36,362 nucleotides of DNA from Acidiferrobacterales bacterium (GTDB lineage: Bacteria > Pseudomonadota > Gammaproteobacteria > Arenicellales > JAJDZL01), in the NCBI GenBank assembly GCA_028820695.1, contig JAPPIB010000002.1, forward strand, positions 1 to 36,362, in the 5' to 3' direction. The notes beneath the pieces were generated by a model. It was not told the origin of the DNA, ran no database searches, and saw only the letters and a list, made by a program, of their open reading frames with translations. Numbering within the stretch: position 1 is the first letter of the stretch; each line of letters starts with the position of its first letter. The position numbers and the translations under genes were made by a program. Shown here piece by piece: positions 25,497 to 34,352 of the stretch.

Positions 25497-26570
25497 ATGA
25501 AGCTGGAATCCTTACGCAAGGAAATTGATGCGATTGACGTCGAATTGCAGGAATTGATCACAAAGCGCGCCCAATTGGGTGTCCAGGTGGGACAGATCAA
25601 GAACCGGCAGGACAATCCCCAGTTTTTTGTGCCGGAAAGAGAGTCCAAGATTCTGAACGCTGTCATTGAGCGGAACAAAAATGGTCTGTTGAGCGACAAG
25701 GATATGATTCAGATCTTCAGGGAAATCATCTCGGCGACCCGAGCTTTGGAAGATCCGATTCGTATCGCCATTCTCGGTCCTGAGGGAACGTTCACACAGG
25801 CCGCGGCTCACAGTCATTTCGGGCATTCGTTTGACACAGTGTACCGACCGACGATCAATGATGTGTTCTCCGCCGTTGAGCTGGAAAAAGCAACTTACGG
25901 CGTCGTTCCGGTTGAAAACTCAATCGAAGGAGTCGTCAACAGCACTTTGGACCGTCTTTTCGATTCTCCCCTTCAGTTATGCGGTGAAATTGAACTTCGG
26001 GTTGAACATGCCTTGCTCAGCCAGGCCGACGACCTGTCCGACGTCAGGAAAGTGATGGCTCATCCACAGGCCTTGGCGCAGTGCAGCAACTGGCTGAGCC
26101 GAAATTTGCCTGACGTGGAACTGATCCCGGTCAGCAGTAATGCAAAAGCGGTCGATGTCATACGTAACGATGCAGATTCAGCAGCCATTGCCAGTGTGGC
26201 AGCGGCTGAAATTTACCATGTTGGAGTTCTCCGGACGAATATTGAGGACCGCGTCGGCAACACCACGCGTTTTCTCATAATCGGCAAGATCGCGACCCGG
26301 TCTACCGGCTACGACAAAACTAGTATTCTGGTGTCAAAGAAAAATGAAGTCGGTTCGTTGGTGGAACTGCTTGAGCCCTTTGCGAGATTGGGTGTGAATA
26401 TGTCGAAAATCGAATCTCGGCCCAGTGGGAAGGCGATGTGGGAGTATGTGTTCTTCATCGATTTCGAGGGGCATGTGGATGATGAGAACATCAAACAGCT
26501 GTTCGAGGAATTGAAACAAAGGGCACCACTATTCAAATTGCTGGGATCATATCCCCGAAGTGTTAGTTGA
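25497..26570 (+). CDS. pheA: Bifunctional chorismate mutase/prephenate dehydratase (P-protein)
   Basis: Converts chorismate to prephenate and then to phenylpyruvate. The 357-residue protein has an AroQ mutase domain (1-85, LRKEIDAIDVELQELITKRA), a dehydratase domain from about 89 (IAILGPEGTFTQAAA, VVPVENSIEGVVNSTLD, catalytic NTTRFLI near 255-261) and a C-terminal ACT domain. The allosteric Phe-site motifs GSLVE (286-290) and ESRPS (306-310) are present, so feedback inhibition is expected. The frame continues upstream to 25371 inside gyrA, but the ATG at 25497 matches the family start. It shares one base with hisC. serC, often between gyrA and pheA in relatives, is absent. Confidence 0.96.
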   Translation: MKLESLRKEIDAIDVELQELITKRAQLGVQVGQIKNRQDNPQFFVPERESKILNAVIERNKNGLLSDKDMIQIFREIISATRALEDPIRIAILGPEGTFTQAAAHSHFGHSFDTVYRPTINDVFSAVELEKATYGVVPVENSIEGVVNSTLDRLFDSPLQLCGEIELRVEHALLSQADDLSDVRKVMAHPQALAQCSNWLSRNLPDVELIPVSSNAKAVDVIRNDADSAAIASVAAAEIYHVGVLRTNIEDRVGNTTRFLIIGKIATRSTGYDKTSILVSKKNEVGSLVELLEPFARLGVNMSKIESRPSGKAMWEYVFFIDFEGHVDDENIKQLFEELKQRAPLFKLLGSYPRSVS

Positions 26571-27688
26571 TGCCAGACAAGTTCTCGCCCTATGACATAG
26601 TCTCATCAGGGTTGCGCAGTCTCAGACCCTATGACCCCGGGAAGCCGATCGAAGAGCTCGAACGGGAGTATGGAGTTCGCAATGCAATCAAGGTGGCATC
26701 CAACGAAAACCCGTTGGGCGCCTCCCCCAAGGTCATCAGACTGATCGCGAACACGTCCAGTCAGATACACCGCTATCCGGATGGTTCCGGGCATGACCTG
26801 AAGAATGAATTGGCCGTCCGCCACAATGTCGGAGCCGACCAGATTTGCCTGGGCAATGGATCGAACGATGTGTTGGATCTGCTCGCCCGCGTTTTTGTCA
26901 AGCCCGGGCAGGAAGGTGTCATTTCGCGACACGCGTTCATCGTTTATTATCTGTCGCTGATATATGCACATGCGAAAGCCCGTGTGGTCGATGCAAAGAA
27001 CTACGGACACGATCTGGAAGCGATGGCGAACGCAGTCAGTGACGACACGGCAATCATGTTCATCGCAAATCCCAATAATCCCACTGGAACCTGGTCGACA
27101 GAAGGTCAGTTGCGACAACTGCTCAACAAGGTTCCCTCACAGGTGATTGTTGTCGTCGATGAGGCGTATGCCGAGTACACTGAACAACCGCAATATCCTG
27201 ATTGCACACAATGGTTGGCAGACTATCCGAATCTGGTGGTAACGCGGACTTTTTCCAAGATTTATGGGTTGGCCGGCATGCGAATCGGCTATTCGGTCTC
27301 ATCACCTCAGATCAACGACCTGATGAACCGGGTTCGCCACCCATTCAATTGCAACAGCTTGGCCATGTCAGCCGCGCTGGCGGCATTGGAGGACACCGAC
27401 CACACTGAACGCAGCCGTCAACTGAACCGTGAACAGATGCAATACTTGCGCAATGGGTTTTCGCAGCTTCAGCTGGATACGATCGAATCTGTCGGAAATT
27501 TCATCTGTGTCGACCTGAATGGCCCAGCGATTCCCGCTTATGAAAGCCTGCTTGGACTTGGCGTGATTACACGACCTGTTGGAGGCTACGAAATGCCAAA
27601 TCATCTTCGGGTATCGGTAGGAACTGAAGCCGAGAACCTGCGCGTGATGGAAGCTTTTGAAAAACTGAAGGAACTCAAAATTATCTGA
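26570..27688 (+). CDS. hisC: Histidinol-phosphate aminotransferase (HisC2 type)
   Basis: PLP-dependent class I/II aminotransferase, 372 residues. Seen are ASNENPLGASPKV near residue 45, ANPNNPTGTW (about 167-175), VDEAYAEY (about 197-204) and the PLP lysine Lys230 in TRTFSKIYGLAGMRIGY, then the RHPFNCNSLA block typical of HisC. Its place between pheA and tyrA, away from a his operon, suggests a role on aromatic oxo acids or prephenate as well as, or instead of, histidine synthesis. The ATG overlaps the pheA TGA by one base. A 170-base gap follows. Confidence 0.93.
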   Translation: MPDKFSPYDIVSSGLRSLRPYDPGKPIEELEREYGVRNAIKVASNENPLGASPKVIRLIANTSSQIHRYPDGSGHDLKNELAVRHNVGADQICLGNGSNDVLDLLARVFVKPGQEGVISRHAFIVYYLSLIYAHAKARVVDAKNYGHDLEAMANAVSDDTAIMFIANPNNPTGTWSTEGQLRQLLNKVPSQVIVVVDEAYAEYTEQPQYPDCTQWLADYPNLVVTRTFSKIYGLAGMRIGYSVSSPQINDLMNRVRHPFNCNSLAMSAALAALEDTDHTERSRQLNREQMQYLRNGFSQLQLDTIESVGNFICVDLNGPAIPAYESLLGLGVITRPVGGYEMPNHLRVSVGTEAENLRVMEAFEKLKELKII

Positions 27689-27858
27689 AAAGCGGCATAA
27701 TTGAACCGCATAGGCGCCAAAAGACATGACTGATCTCATCCGCTGATGATTGCCAATAGAAAGACTCGGTACCGATTGGTATGCTCGCAGCCAAACAGAA
27801 TGGATTGACTGACGGCAGCCCTTTGTGCGCGAAGATTCCGTTTCGAATTTGAGAAGTC

Positions 27859-28740
27859 ATGATCATAGATAGGCTACTTGTAATCGGTGTCGGCCTGATC
27901 GGCGGTTCGTTGTCCCTCGCACTTCGCAAAGCTGGAGCGGTACGGGAGATTGTCGGGGCCGGGCGTAATGAGAACAATCTGAAAAGAGCGATCGAGCTGG
28001 GCGTGATCGATCGCTACTCCCTGAATTTCGCAGATGAAGTCCCGTCTTCTGACGTTGTAGTTATTGCGACACCGATGCTGGCAATGGATTCGATATTTGA
28101 AACCATCGTATCGACGAACTATCGGGATTCGATCATTACTGATGTTGGCAGTGCCAAGACACTGCTGGAGGAATTGTCAGACAGATATCTGGATTCGTCT
28201 TTCACTGGTTTTGTACCTGCACATCCGATCGCCGGGCGAGAGTGTTCGGGAGTGGAAGCCGCATCTGAGAACCTGTTTGAGAATATGCGAACCATAATCA
28301 CACCCACAGCTCGCAGCAGTTCGCATGCGATAGAAAAAGTCAGGGACATGTGGGCCGCGACAGGCTGTGTTATCGACGAGATGGATGTCCAGTCTCATGA
28401 TGAGATCCTGGCGGCAACCAGTCATCTGCCACACGTTGCAGCGTTTGCCCTTGTCAACTATATCGCCAATCATCAAGACAATCGCGAGTGTTTCCAAATG
28501 GCCGCAGGCGGGTTTTATGACTTCACTCGGATTGCGTCCTCCGATCCGGTCATGTGGCGCGATATATGCTCCGCCAACGCTTCCCTGATCCTGCAGGAGT
28601 TGAACGGGTATATTGATAATCTTCAGCAAATATCAGCTTGCATCTCTTCCGGGAACATTGACGAAATCGAACAGATATTTCGAAATGCGAAGTCTTCCCG
28701 CGACGAGAATCTGAAATTGGATTCCCATCAGCAACCATAA
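27859..28740 (+). CDS. tyrA: Prephenate/arogenate dehydrogenase
   Basis: NAD(P)-dependent oxidative decarboxylation of prephenate or arogenate in tyrosine synthesis. The 293-residue protein starts with the Rossmann motif LLVIGVGLIGGSLSLALRK, and the family motifs TDVGSAK, PAHPIAGRECSG and SHLPHVAAFALVNY are present, as is GGFYDFTRIASSDPVMW. There is no chorismate mutase or ACT domain. In Pseudomonas this enzyme is fused to AroA; here it is separate, 14 bases before aroA. Cofactor and substrate preference are not decided by eye. Confidence 0.94.
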   Translation: MIIDRLLVIGVGLIGGSLSLALRKAGAVREIVGAGRNENNLKRAIELGVIDRYSLNFADEVPSSDVVVIATPMLAMDSIFETIVSTNYRDSIITDVGSAKTLLEELSDRYLDSSFTGFVPAHPIAGRECSGVEAASENLFENMRTIITPTARSSSHAIEKVRDMWAATGCVIDEMDVQSHDEILAATSHLPHVAAFALVNYIANHQDNRECFQMAAGGFYDFTRIASSDPVMWRDICSANASLILQELNGYIDNLQQISACISSGNIDEIEQIFRNAKSSRDENLKLDSHQQP

Positions 28741-28754
28741 TCGCAGGATAGATT

Positions 28755-30068
28755 GTGATCAGTTACTCTGTAAGCCCCGGCAAACCGTTGACAGGAAGCC
28801 TGACATTACCTGGAGACAAGTCGATATCTCACCGGTCTGTTATCTTCGGCTCGATTGCAAAAGGGCGGTCGGTCATTGAAGATATCCTTCTCAGTGAGGA
28901 TGTGTGGATGACGATCAACGCATTTCGGACCTGCGGCATTGATATTCGTCAAGATGGTTCGGAGTTGACCATCGAAGGCAAAGGGTTAGGAGGGTTGCAG
29001 AAACCTCATTCCGACATCTACTGTGGAAACTCAGGCACATCACTGCGACTTCTCACCGGGTTGTTTGCAGCCCAACAGTTTCCGTCAAGATTCACCGGAG
29101 ACGAATCTCTCTCCACCCGCCCGATGCTCCGCGTAGTCGAGCCATTGCGGCAGATGGGTGCGAATATTACACTGTCTGATAACAACAGCTTGCCGGTTTC
29201 AATCACGCCGAGCGAGCGGTTGAGTCCAATTGTTTGGAAACTGCCCGTCGCCAGCGCACAAGTCACGTCAGCAATACTGTTGGCTGGGCTATATGCAGTA
29301 GGTAAGACCACCGTAGTTGAACCTGAACTCACTCGGAATCATACCATGAATTTTCTCGATGCTTTTGGTTGTCCGGTAGAGCGGGATTCAGGCAGAATTT
29401 CCATCACTGGAGGTTCACAGCTTACAGGACAGCGCATTCAGGTGCCAGCCGATTTTTCTTCGGCTGCATTTTATATCGTTGCCGCTACAGTCACACCTGG
29501 TTCTGATCTGACTCTGAAAGGGGTTGGAGTCAACCCGACCCGGACAGGTCTGCTTGACGTACTGAAGTCAATGGGAGCAAAGGTTGAACTTATGAATGCA
29601 AGAGAGGTCGGTCCGGAACCCGTTGCGGACATTCGGGTGCAATGTGCTGACTCCCTCGAGGGTACTGTAGTCAATCCTGACCTGATTCCAAAAATGATTG
29701 ACGAAATTCCCATTCTGGCTGTCGCAGCAGCCTGTGCCGACGGAGTAACGGTCATTTCGGGCTGTGAGGAACTGCGTGTGAAGGAAAGCGACCGCATTCA
29801 TTCGGTAACAACCGGACTGGCGAACATAGGAATTTCTGTCAGCGAACGCCATGACGGCTTCGTGATCCAAGGTAGCAAGCGAAGTGGAGGAACTGTTGAC
29901 AGTTTCGGTGACCATAGGATCGCCATGGCTTTTGCAATTGCAGGATCTGTGTCTGAAACCGGCGTTGAGGTCATGAACTGTGATTGTGTCAACACTTCAT
30001 TTCCAGGGTTCGCTGACATTGCACGAACGGCCGGTATGAACATCGTCGAAAGTGGTACCGGGAAATGA
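28755..30068 (+). CDS. aroA: 3-phosphoshikimate 1-carboxyvinyltransferase (EPSP synthase)
   Basis: Sixth shikimate-pathway step, joining PEP and shikimate-3-phosphate. The 437-residue protein has LTLPGDKSISHRS (Lys22), YCGNSGTSLRLL (90-100, Gly94 kept), GDESLSTRPM, the Asp-containing IDEIPILAVAAA and EELRVKESDR, and DSFGDHRIAMAFA near the end. The GDxSLxxRPM pattern points to the class II-like group, but the glycine replaced in tolerant CP4-type enzymes is present. The start is GTG at 28755 with AGGA 6 bases upstream. The stop overlaps the cmk ATG by four bases. Confidence 0.96.
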   Translation: MISYSVSPGKPLTGSLTLPGDKSISHRSVIFGSIAKGRSVIEDILLSEDVWMTINAFRTCGIDIRQDGSELTIEGKGLGGLQKPHSDIYCGNSGTSLRLLTGLFAAQQFPSRFTGDESLSTRPMLRVVEPLRQMGANITLSDNNSLPVSITPSERLSPIVWKLPVASAQVTSAILLAGLYAVGKTTVVEPELTRNHTMNFLDAFGCPVERDSGRISITGGSQLTGQRIQVPADFSSAAFYIVAATVTPGSDLTLKGVGVNPTRTGLLDVLKSMGAKVELMNAREVGPEPVADIRVQCADSLEGTVVNPDLIPKMIDEIPILAVAAACADGVTVISGCEELRVKESDRIHSVTTGLANIGISVSERHDGFVIQGSKRSGGTVDSFGDHRIAMAFAIAGSVSETGVEVMNCDCVNTSFPGFADIARTAGMNIVESGTGK

Positions 30069-30754
30069 ATTCATTTTCGAAGGTGGTCACAATTGACGGG
30101 CCGGTGGGTTCGGGAAAAGGTACAGTCGGGCAGAAACTCGCATTGAAGCTGGGTTGGAAGTTTCTGGACAGTGGTGCACTTTATCGGACGTGTGCCCTGG
30201 TCGCGACAGACAATTCGCTGGATGGCGGAAACCCAAGCGAGATCCTGGAAATTGTCCGAAGCAGTGATTTCAGGTGTGAGCCGCGCCCAAATGGTGAGGA
30301 AGCTTTGGTGTTTATTGGCGGTATGGATGTCAGTGAGCGGATTCGAACACCGGCAATTGCGCAGTTTGCATCTGAATTGGCTGCAAACAGCTCAATTCGC
30401 AGTGGGTTGTTGCCAATACAGAAGGATTATCTGCAAGAATCCGGCTTGATTGCGGACGGACGGGATATGGGTACGGTTGTATTTCCAGACGCATTGTTGA
30501 AGGTTTATCTGGATGCCAGTCGTGAAGCCAGAGTCAAAAGAAAGTGCATACAGTTGAAAAAAAAAGGAATTTGTGTTAACTTTGAGCCCCTTTATGAAGA
30601 AATTGAGCAGCGTGATACGCGTGATTCGAACCGAACACACGCCCCGCTTGTAATACCCGAAGGTGCATTGGTTATTGACACTTCAAACTTGTTGCCCGAC
30701 GAAGTCGTGGTTCGAATTGTCGATAAATTGAATACCATGCCTGAACGGCGTTAA
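30065..30754 (+). CDS. cmk: Cytidylate kinase
   Basis: Phosphorylates CMP and dCMP. The 229-residue protein has a P-loop GPVGSGKGT (12-20; usually GPSGSGKGT), FLDSGALYR, the CMP-domain segment, ADGRDMGTVVFPDA and the LID region QRDTRDSNRTHAPL. The ATG lies in the last four bases of aroA, so translation is coupled. Inside the gene, 30557-30565 is a run of nine A residues (LKKKG codons), a place where polymerase or ribosome slippage is possible. It is followed by rpsA, the standard cmk-rpsA-ihfB order. Confidence 0.96.
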   Translation: MNSFSKVVTIDGPVGSGKGTVGQKLALKLGWKFLDSGALYRTCALVATDNSLDGGNPSEILEIVRSSDFRCEPRPNGEEALVFIGGMDVSERIRTPAIAQFASELAANSSIRSGLLPIQKDYLQESGLIADGRDMGTVVFPDALLKVYLDASREARVKRKCIQLKKKGICVNFEPLYEEIEQRDTRDSNRTHAPLVIPEGALVIDTSNLLPDEVVVRIVDKLNTMPERR

Positions 30755-30797
30755 TAAGATGTATTTTGTAATAACAGTCTGGAGCTGATTGATAAAT

Positions 30798-32483
30798 ATG
30801 GAAGAAACGTTCCCACAACTATTTGAGGAAAGTATCAAAGACGTTGAAATGCGCGCAGGCGAAATTGTGCTTGCCCAAATCGTTGAGATTGACAAGGACT
30901 ATGTACTTGTCAACGCTAATCTGAAATCTGAGGCCGAAATTCCAATTTCGCAGTTCAGGGACATGAAAGGTGAGGTAAATCTGAAAGTCGGTGATGAAGT
31001 GGAAGTCGAGATTGAATCCATCGAAGATGGAAGCGGTCGCACACGTCTTTCCCGGGATAAGGCTTGTCGGGTTCAGGCATGGGAAAAAATTGAAACGGCA
31101 TACTCAGAACAGAGTGTCATTCTTGGCGTGATCACCAGTCGGGTGAAAGGTGGCTTTTCAGTTTCACTTGAGAATGTGCGGGCTTTTCTTCCAGGGTCTC
31201 TATATGGTGCGCGCATTGCACCGGAGGGCGAGAATTTCGAATTCGAAAAAGAGCCTGTGGAATTCAAGATTATCAAGTTGGACCGTGCCAGAAACAACGT
31301 CGTGATTTCCAGAAAGGCTGTATTGGATAAAGAACTGTCTGAGGAGCGCGAAGCGCTGTTGGAAAGCCTGGAAGTGGGGCAGATCATTCAGGGCATCGTC
31401 AAGAACCTTACCGATTACGGTGCATTCATCAATCTTGGCGGAATTGACGGACTGTTACACATTACAGATCTTGCCTGGAAACGCGTCAAGCATCCATCCG
31501 ACATTCTGACCATTGGTGAGGAAATTTCGGTAAAAGTTCTGAAATGCGACCGTGAACGATCTAGAATCTCGCTCGGACTCAAGCAGTTGACCGAGGATCC
31601 ATGGTCGAACATCGACCGGCGATACAAGGTTGGAGACAAATTAATCGGCAAGGTTACAAGTCTGACGGACTACGGTGCCTTCGTGGAGATTGAGGAAGGA
31701 GTCAAGGGACTCGTCCACGTCTCTGAAATGGATTGGACTTCCAAGAATGTCTATCCAGCCAACATATGCGGTGTTGGCGATGAGATCGAAGTGATGGTTC
31801 TTTCAGTGGATCTCGAACGTCATAGAATTTCTCTCGGAATCAAACAGTGTCAGTCGAATCCGTGGGTGGAGTTCGCATCCAAGCACGCAAAAGACGATCG
31901 GATAACGGGTCGAATCAAGTCATTTACAGATTTTGGAATTTTCGTTTCACTGGAAAATGGAATTGACGGATTGGTTCACAGCAACGACATAACCTGGAGT
32001 GGTGACAGTGAGGCGGAACTCAGAAAGTACGACAAAGGCGATGATATCGAGGTTGTCATACTCACAATAGACGCTGAGCGACAACGAATCTCGCTGGGTA
32101 TCAAGCAGATCCAGGAAGATCCATTTTTCGCATATGTAGCCGAAAATGGTAAAGGTTCGGTAGTCAAGGGAACCGTTGATGAATTCGAGGAAAAGCGTGT
32201 CATTGTCAGTCTTGCCGATGGCGTGAAAGGGATGATTCGAGACAACGAGCTCGCAAAGAGCAAATACAAGGAAACGAAGTCAGCCATGGAAGTCGGGCAG
32301 GAAGTCGAATCCAAAGTTCTGAGTATTGACCGCAAGAATCGAAAAATATCACTTTCAATCAAAGCGTTATTGATCGAAAGTGAGAATCAGGATTACCAAA
32401 ACTATGCGAAAGAGGACACAGGCCCCACGCGAACTTTGAGAGATAAGCTCAAGGAGAAATTCTTCACTTCGACAGAAGAGTGA
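30798..32483 (+). CDS. rpsA: 30S ribosomal protein S1
   Basis: mRNA-binding ribosomal protein, 561 residues with six S1 (OB-fold) repeats at roughly 20-85, 105-170, 190-260, 275-350, 360-435 and 447-520; repeats 3-6 show the clear pattern (KNLTDYGAFINLGG, TSLTDYGAFVEIEEG, KSFTDFGIFVSLENG). Six repeats are the gammaproteobacterial type. I take ATG 30798, which aligns with E. coli (MEETFPQLFEESIK against MTESFAQLFEES), although the GGAG at 30781-30784 is rather far; an in-frame TTG at 30789 is the alternative. Confidence 0.97.
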   Translation: MEETFPQLFEESIKDVEMRAGEIVLAQIVEIDKDYVLVNANLKSEAEIPISQFRDMKGEVNLKVGDEVEVEIESIEDGSGRTRLSRDKACRVQAWEKIETAYSEQSVILGVITSRVKGGFSVSLENVRAFLPGSLYGARIAPEGENFEFEKEPVEFKIIKLDRARNNVVISRKAVLDKELSEEREALLESLEVGQIIQGIVKNLTDYGAFINLGGIDGLLHITDLAWKRVKHPSDILTIGEEISVKVLKCDRERSRISLGLKQLTEDPWSNIDRRYKVGDKLIGKVTSLTDYGAFVEIEEGVKGLVHVSEMDWTSKNVYPANICGVGDEIEVMVLSVDLERHRISLGIKQCQSNPWVEFASKHAKDDRITGRIKSFTDFGIFVSLENGIDGLVHSNDITWSGDSEAELRKYDKGDDIEVVILTIDAERQRISLGIKQIQEDPFFAYVAENGKGSVVKGTVDEFEEKRVIVSLADGVKGMIRDNELAKSKYKETKSAMEVGQEVESKVLSIDRKNRKISLSIKALLIESENQDYQNYAKEDTGPTRTLRDKLKEKFFTSTEE

Positions 32484-32510
32484 TGATGCTGAACTGAAAG
32501 GTATACCGCT

Positions 32511-32810
32511 ATGACAAAAAAAGAATTGATCGACTCGTTGGCGTCCATTCACAGTGACCTGCACAGGGACGATGTCCATAAGGCGGTCGATTTGATATTG
32601 GATTGCATTAGCGACGGACTCGCTGAAGGCAAACGCGCTGAATTCCGAGGCTTCGGAAGTCTGCAACTGCGTTACCGGAAGGCAAGAAGTGGCCGCAATC
32701 CCAGAACCGGTGATGCCGTAGCTGTCCATGGCAAGTATTTTCCAAGGTTCAAGGCAGGCAGGGGACTACGGGAACGTGTGAACAAACCCGTAGAGGGTGT
32801 CGACGACTGA
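32511..32810 (+). CDS. ihfB: Integration host factor subunit beta
   Basis: DNA-bending nucleoid protein that pairs with IHF alpha, 99 residues. Recognised by MTKKELIDSLAS, RAEFRGFGSLQLRYRKAR and the beta-arm segment GRNPRTGDAVAVHGKYFPRFKAG with the DNA-intercalating Pro in NPRTG. The position after rpsA and the sequence favour the beta subunit over HU. AAAGG (32497-32501) lies 9 bases before the ATG. Confidence 0.96.
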   Translation: MTKKELIDSLASIHSDLHRDDVHKAVDLILDCISDGLAEGKRAEFRGFGSLQLRYRKARSGRNPRTGDAVAVHGKYFPRFKAGRGLRERVNKPVEGVDD

Positions 32811-32888
32811 GGCAGGCTGCACCGATCTTGTAATCTGATACTTCGGTACTTCGTGCACTTGCGTCGATTACTTTCGAGGTAGGTCGGC

Positions 32889-33137
32889 TTGAAAAAGATT
32901 CTTGTCGTCTTTATCGCTGTTGTCGCCCTATTGTTCGGGGTGACATTCACCATTCGAAATCCACAAGTAGTCGAATTATCCTACTATTTCGGAATTCAAT
33001 GGCAAGGCCCGCTTTCCTGGTTGGTGATCATGGTCTTCGCTCTGGGCGTGTTGATTGGAATCGTGATCAGCTATCTGCTCTTCCTTAAGCGGAAATTCCT
33101 ATCCAATCCCAAACGGTCCAAGCCGTCGGAGGTTTAG
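32889..33137 (+). CDS. lapA: Lipopolysaccharide assembly protein A (LapA/YciS, DUF1049)
   Basis: Small inner-membrane protein, 82 residues, with two membrane segments (about 3-21 and 43-67) and a basic cytoplasmic end (LFLKRKFLSNPKRSKP). The middle part TIRNPQVVELSYYFG is the LapA signature. The start is TTG at 32889, with GAGGT (32876-32880) 8 bases upstream. With LapB it regulates LpxC turnover and LPS synthesis in E. coli. Its stop abuts the lapB ATG. Confidence 0.9.
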   Translation: MKKILVVFIAVVALLFGVTFTIRNPQVVELSYYFGIQWQGPLSWLVIMVFALGVLIGIVISYLLFLKRKFLSNPKRSKPSEV

Positions 33138-34346
33138 ATGGAACCTGAATGGCTGTTACTGTTATTGCCTGTTGCAGCGGCATCCGGGTGGTTCGCGTCG
33201 AATTCGCTGTCGTTTCCATGGCGGAAGCGAAACCGAATACCTTCCATCTATCTCCAGGGGATCAATTATCTGCTTAATGAGCAACACGACAAGGCGATTG
33301 AGCTTTTTCTTGACATGCTTGAGGTGGATAGCGAAACCATAGAGATTCATATGACACTGGGCAATCTCTATCGACGAAGAGGGGAGATTGAGCGGGCGAC
33401 ACTCATACACGAAAATCTCATCGATCGTTCCGATCTGACTGCCGAGCAGAAAAAAAATGCTTTCTTTGAGTTGGGCTATGACTTCTTTACGGCTGGAATC
33501 CTTGACCGGGCAGAACGAATATTTACTGAGCTCGCTGAAGACAGCAGGTTTCAGGAGCCGGCTTACGAAGCGTTGCGGGACATCTACGAGCAGGAAAAGG
33601 AATGGGACAAGTGCCTTGCCGTTACGAACAAACTCAATCGTTCGTCATCCAAGGACTATTCGGCACTGATCGCCCAATACTACTGCGAAAAGGCTGAGGA
33701 GGCAATTCGGGAAGGTCGCTACGATCTGGCCGAAGAGAACATCAAGGAATCCCTGTCTTTTGATCACAACTGTGTACGAGCCATACTGCAGTCGGGTCGG
33801 GTCAAGGCTATTCGAGGAGAGCACGAAACGGCAATATCGATCTGGCGGTCTCTCGAACAGAAGAATCCCAAATACGTTCTCGAGACCGTTGATCTGGTCG
33901 CTGAAAGTTACACGGCGATTCATCAAATCAGCGAATTGGCTGAATTTCTGCGAGTCATAGCAGAGGCAACATCCGATACGGAACTGGCTGTTGCATACGT
34001 CGATGCACTGGAAGCGCAGAACAAGGATGAGCGGGCCAGCCAGTATCTGATCGAATGGATCAGAAGCCATCCCTCCTTGCATTGTCTACATCGATTGATA
34101 CTGCTGAAACTCAAGGAATCTGAGGGCAAAAGACCATCCACCGATTTCATGTTGATTGAGACTCTGATTCGTCGCGAAATGGACTCGGCGAGACACTATG
34201 CCTGCCTGAGGTGTGGGTACACCGTAAAAACACTTCATTGGCAGTGTCCCGGATGCCGGGGATGGAATACGATCATGGCGACTCGCTCCACTGCATTGCC
34301 GAATGCGAATAAAAAAGAATTGAGTCCGCCCTTGTATGGTCGATAG
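33138..34346 (+). CDS. lapB: Lipopolysaccharide assembly protein B (LapB/YciM)
   Basis: Membrane-anchored regulator that presents LpxC to the protease FtsH, balancing LPS against phospholipid. The 402-residue protein has an N-terminal membrane anchor (about 4-21), TPR repeats from about 35 to 320 and a C-terminal rubredoxin-like metal site with Cys356, Cys359, Cys370 and Cys373 (CLRCG and CPGCRGW). All key parts are present. It starts directly after the lapA stop. A 25-residue tail follows the metal site. Confidence 0.95.
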   Translation: MEPEWLLLLLPVAAASGWFASNSLSFPWRKRNRIPSIYLQGINYLLNEQHDKAIELFLDMLEVDSETIEIHMTLGNLYRRRGEIERATLIHENLIDRSDLTAEQKKNAFFELGYDFFTAGILDRAERIFTELAEDSRFQEPAYEALRDIYEQEKEWDKCLAVTNKLNRSSSKDYSALIAQYYCEKAEEAIREGRYDLAEENIKESLSFDHNCVRAILQSGRVKAIRGEHETAISIWRSLEQKNPKYVLETVDLVAESYTAIHQISELAEFLRVIAEATSDTELAVAYVDALEAQNKDERASQYLIEWIRSHPSLHCLHRLILLKLKESEGKRPSTDFMLIETLIRREMDSARHYACLRCGYTVKTLHWQCPGCRGWNTIMATRSTALPNANKKELSPPLYGR

Positions 34347-34352
34347 GATTCG

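Noticed and set aside
27689..27858. Promoter or attenuator before tyrA
   Set aside because: A TTGCCA is present but no -10 lies at a suitable distance, and the GCGG/CCGC pairing is only four bases long.
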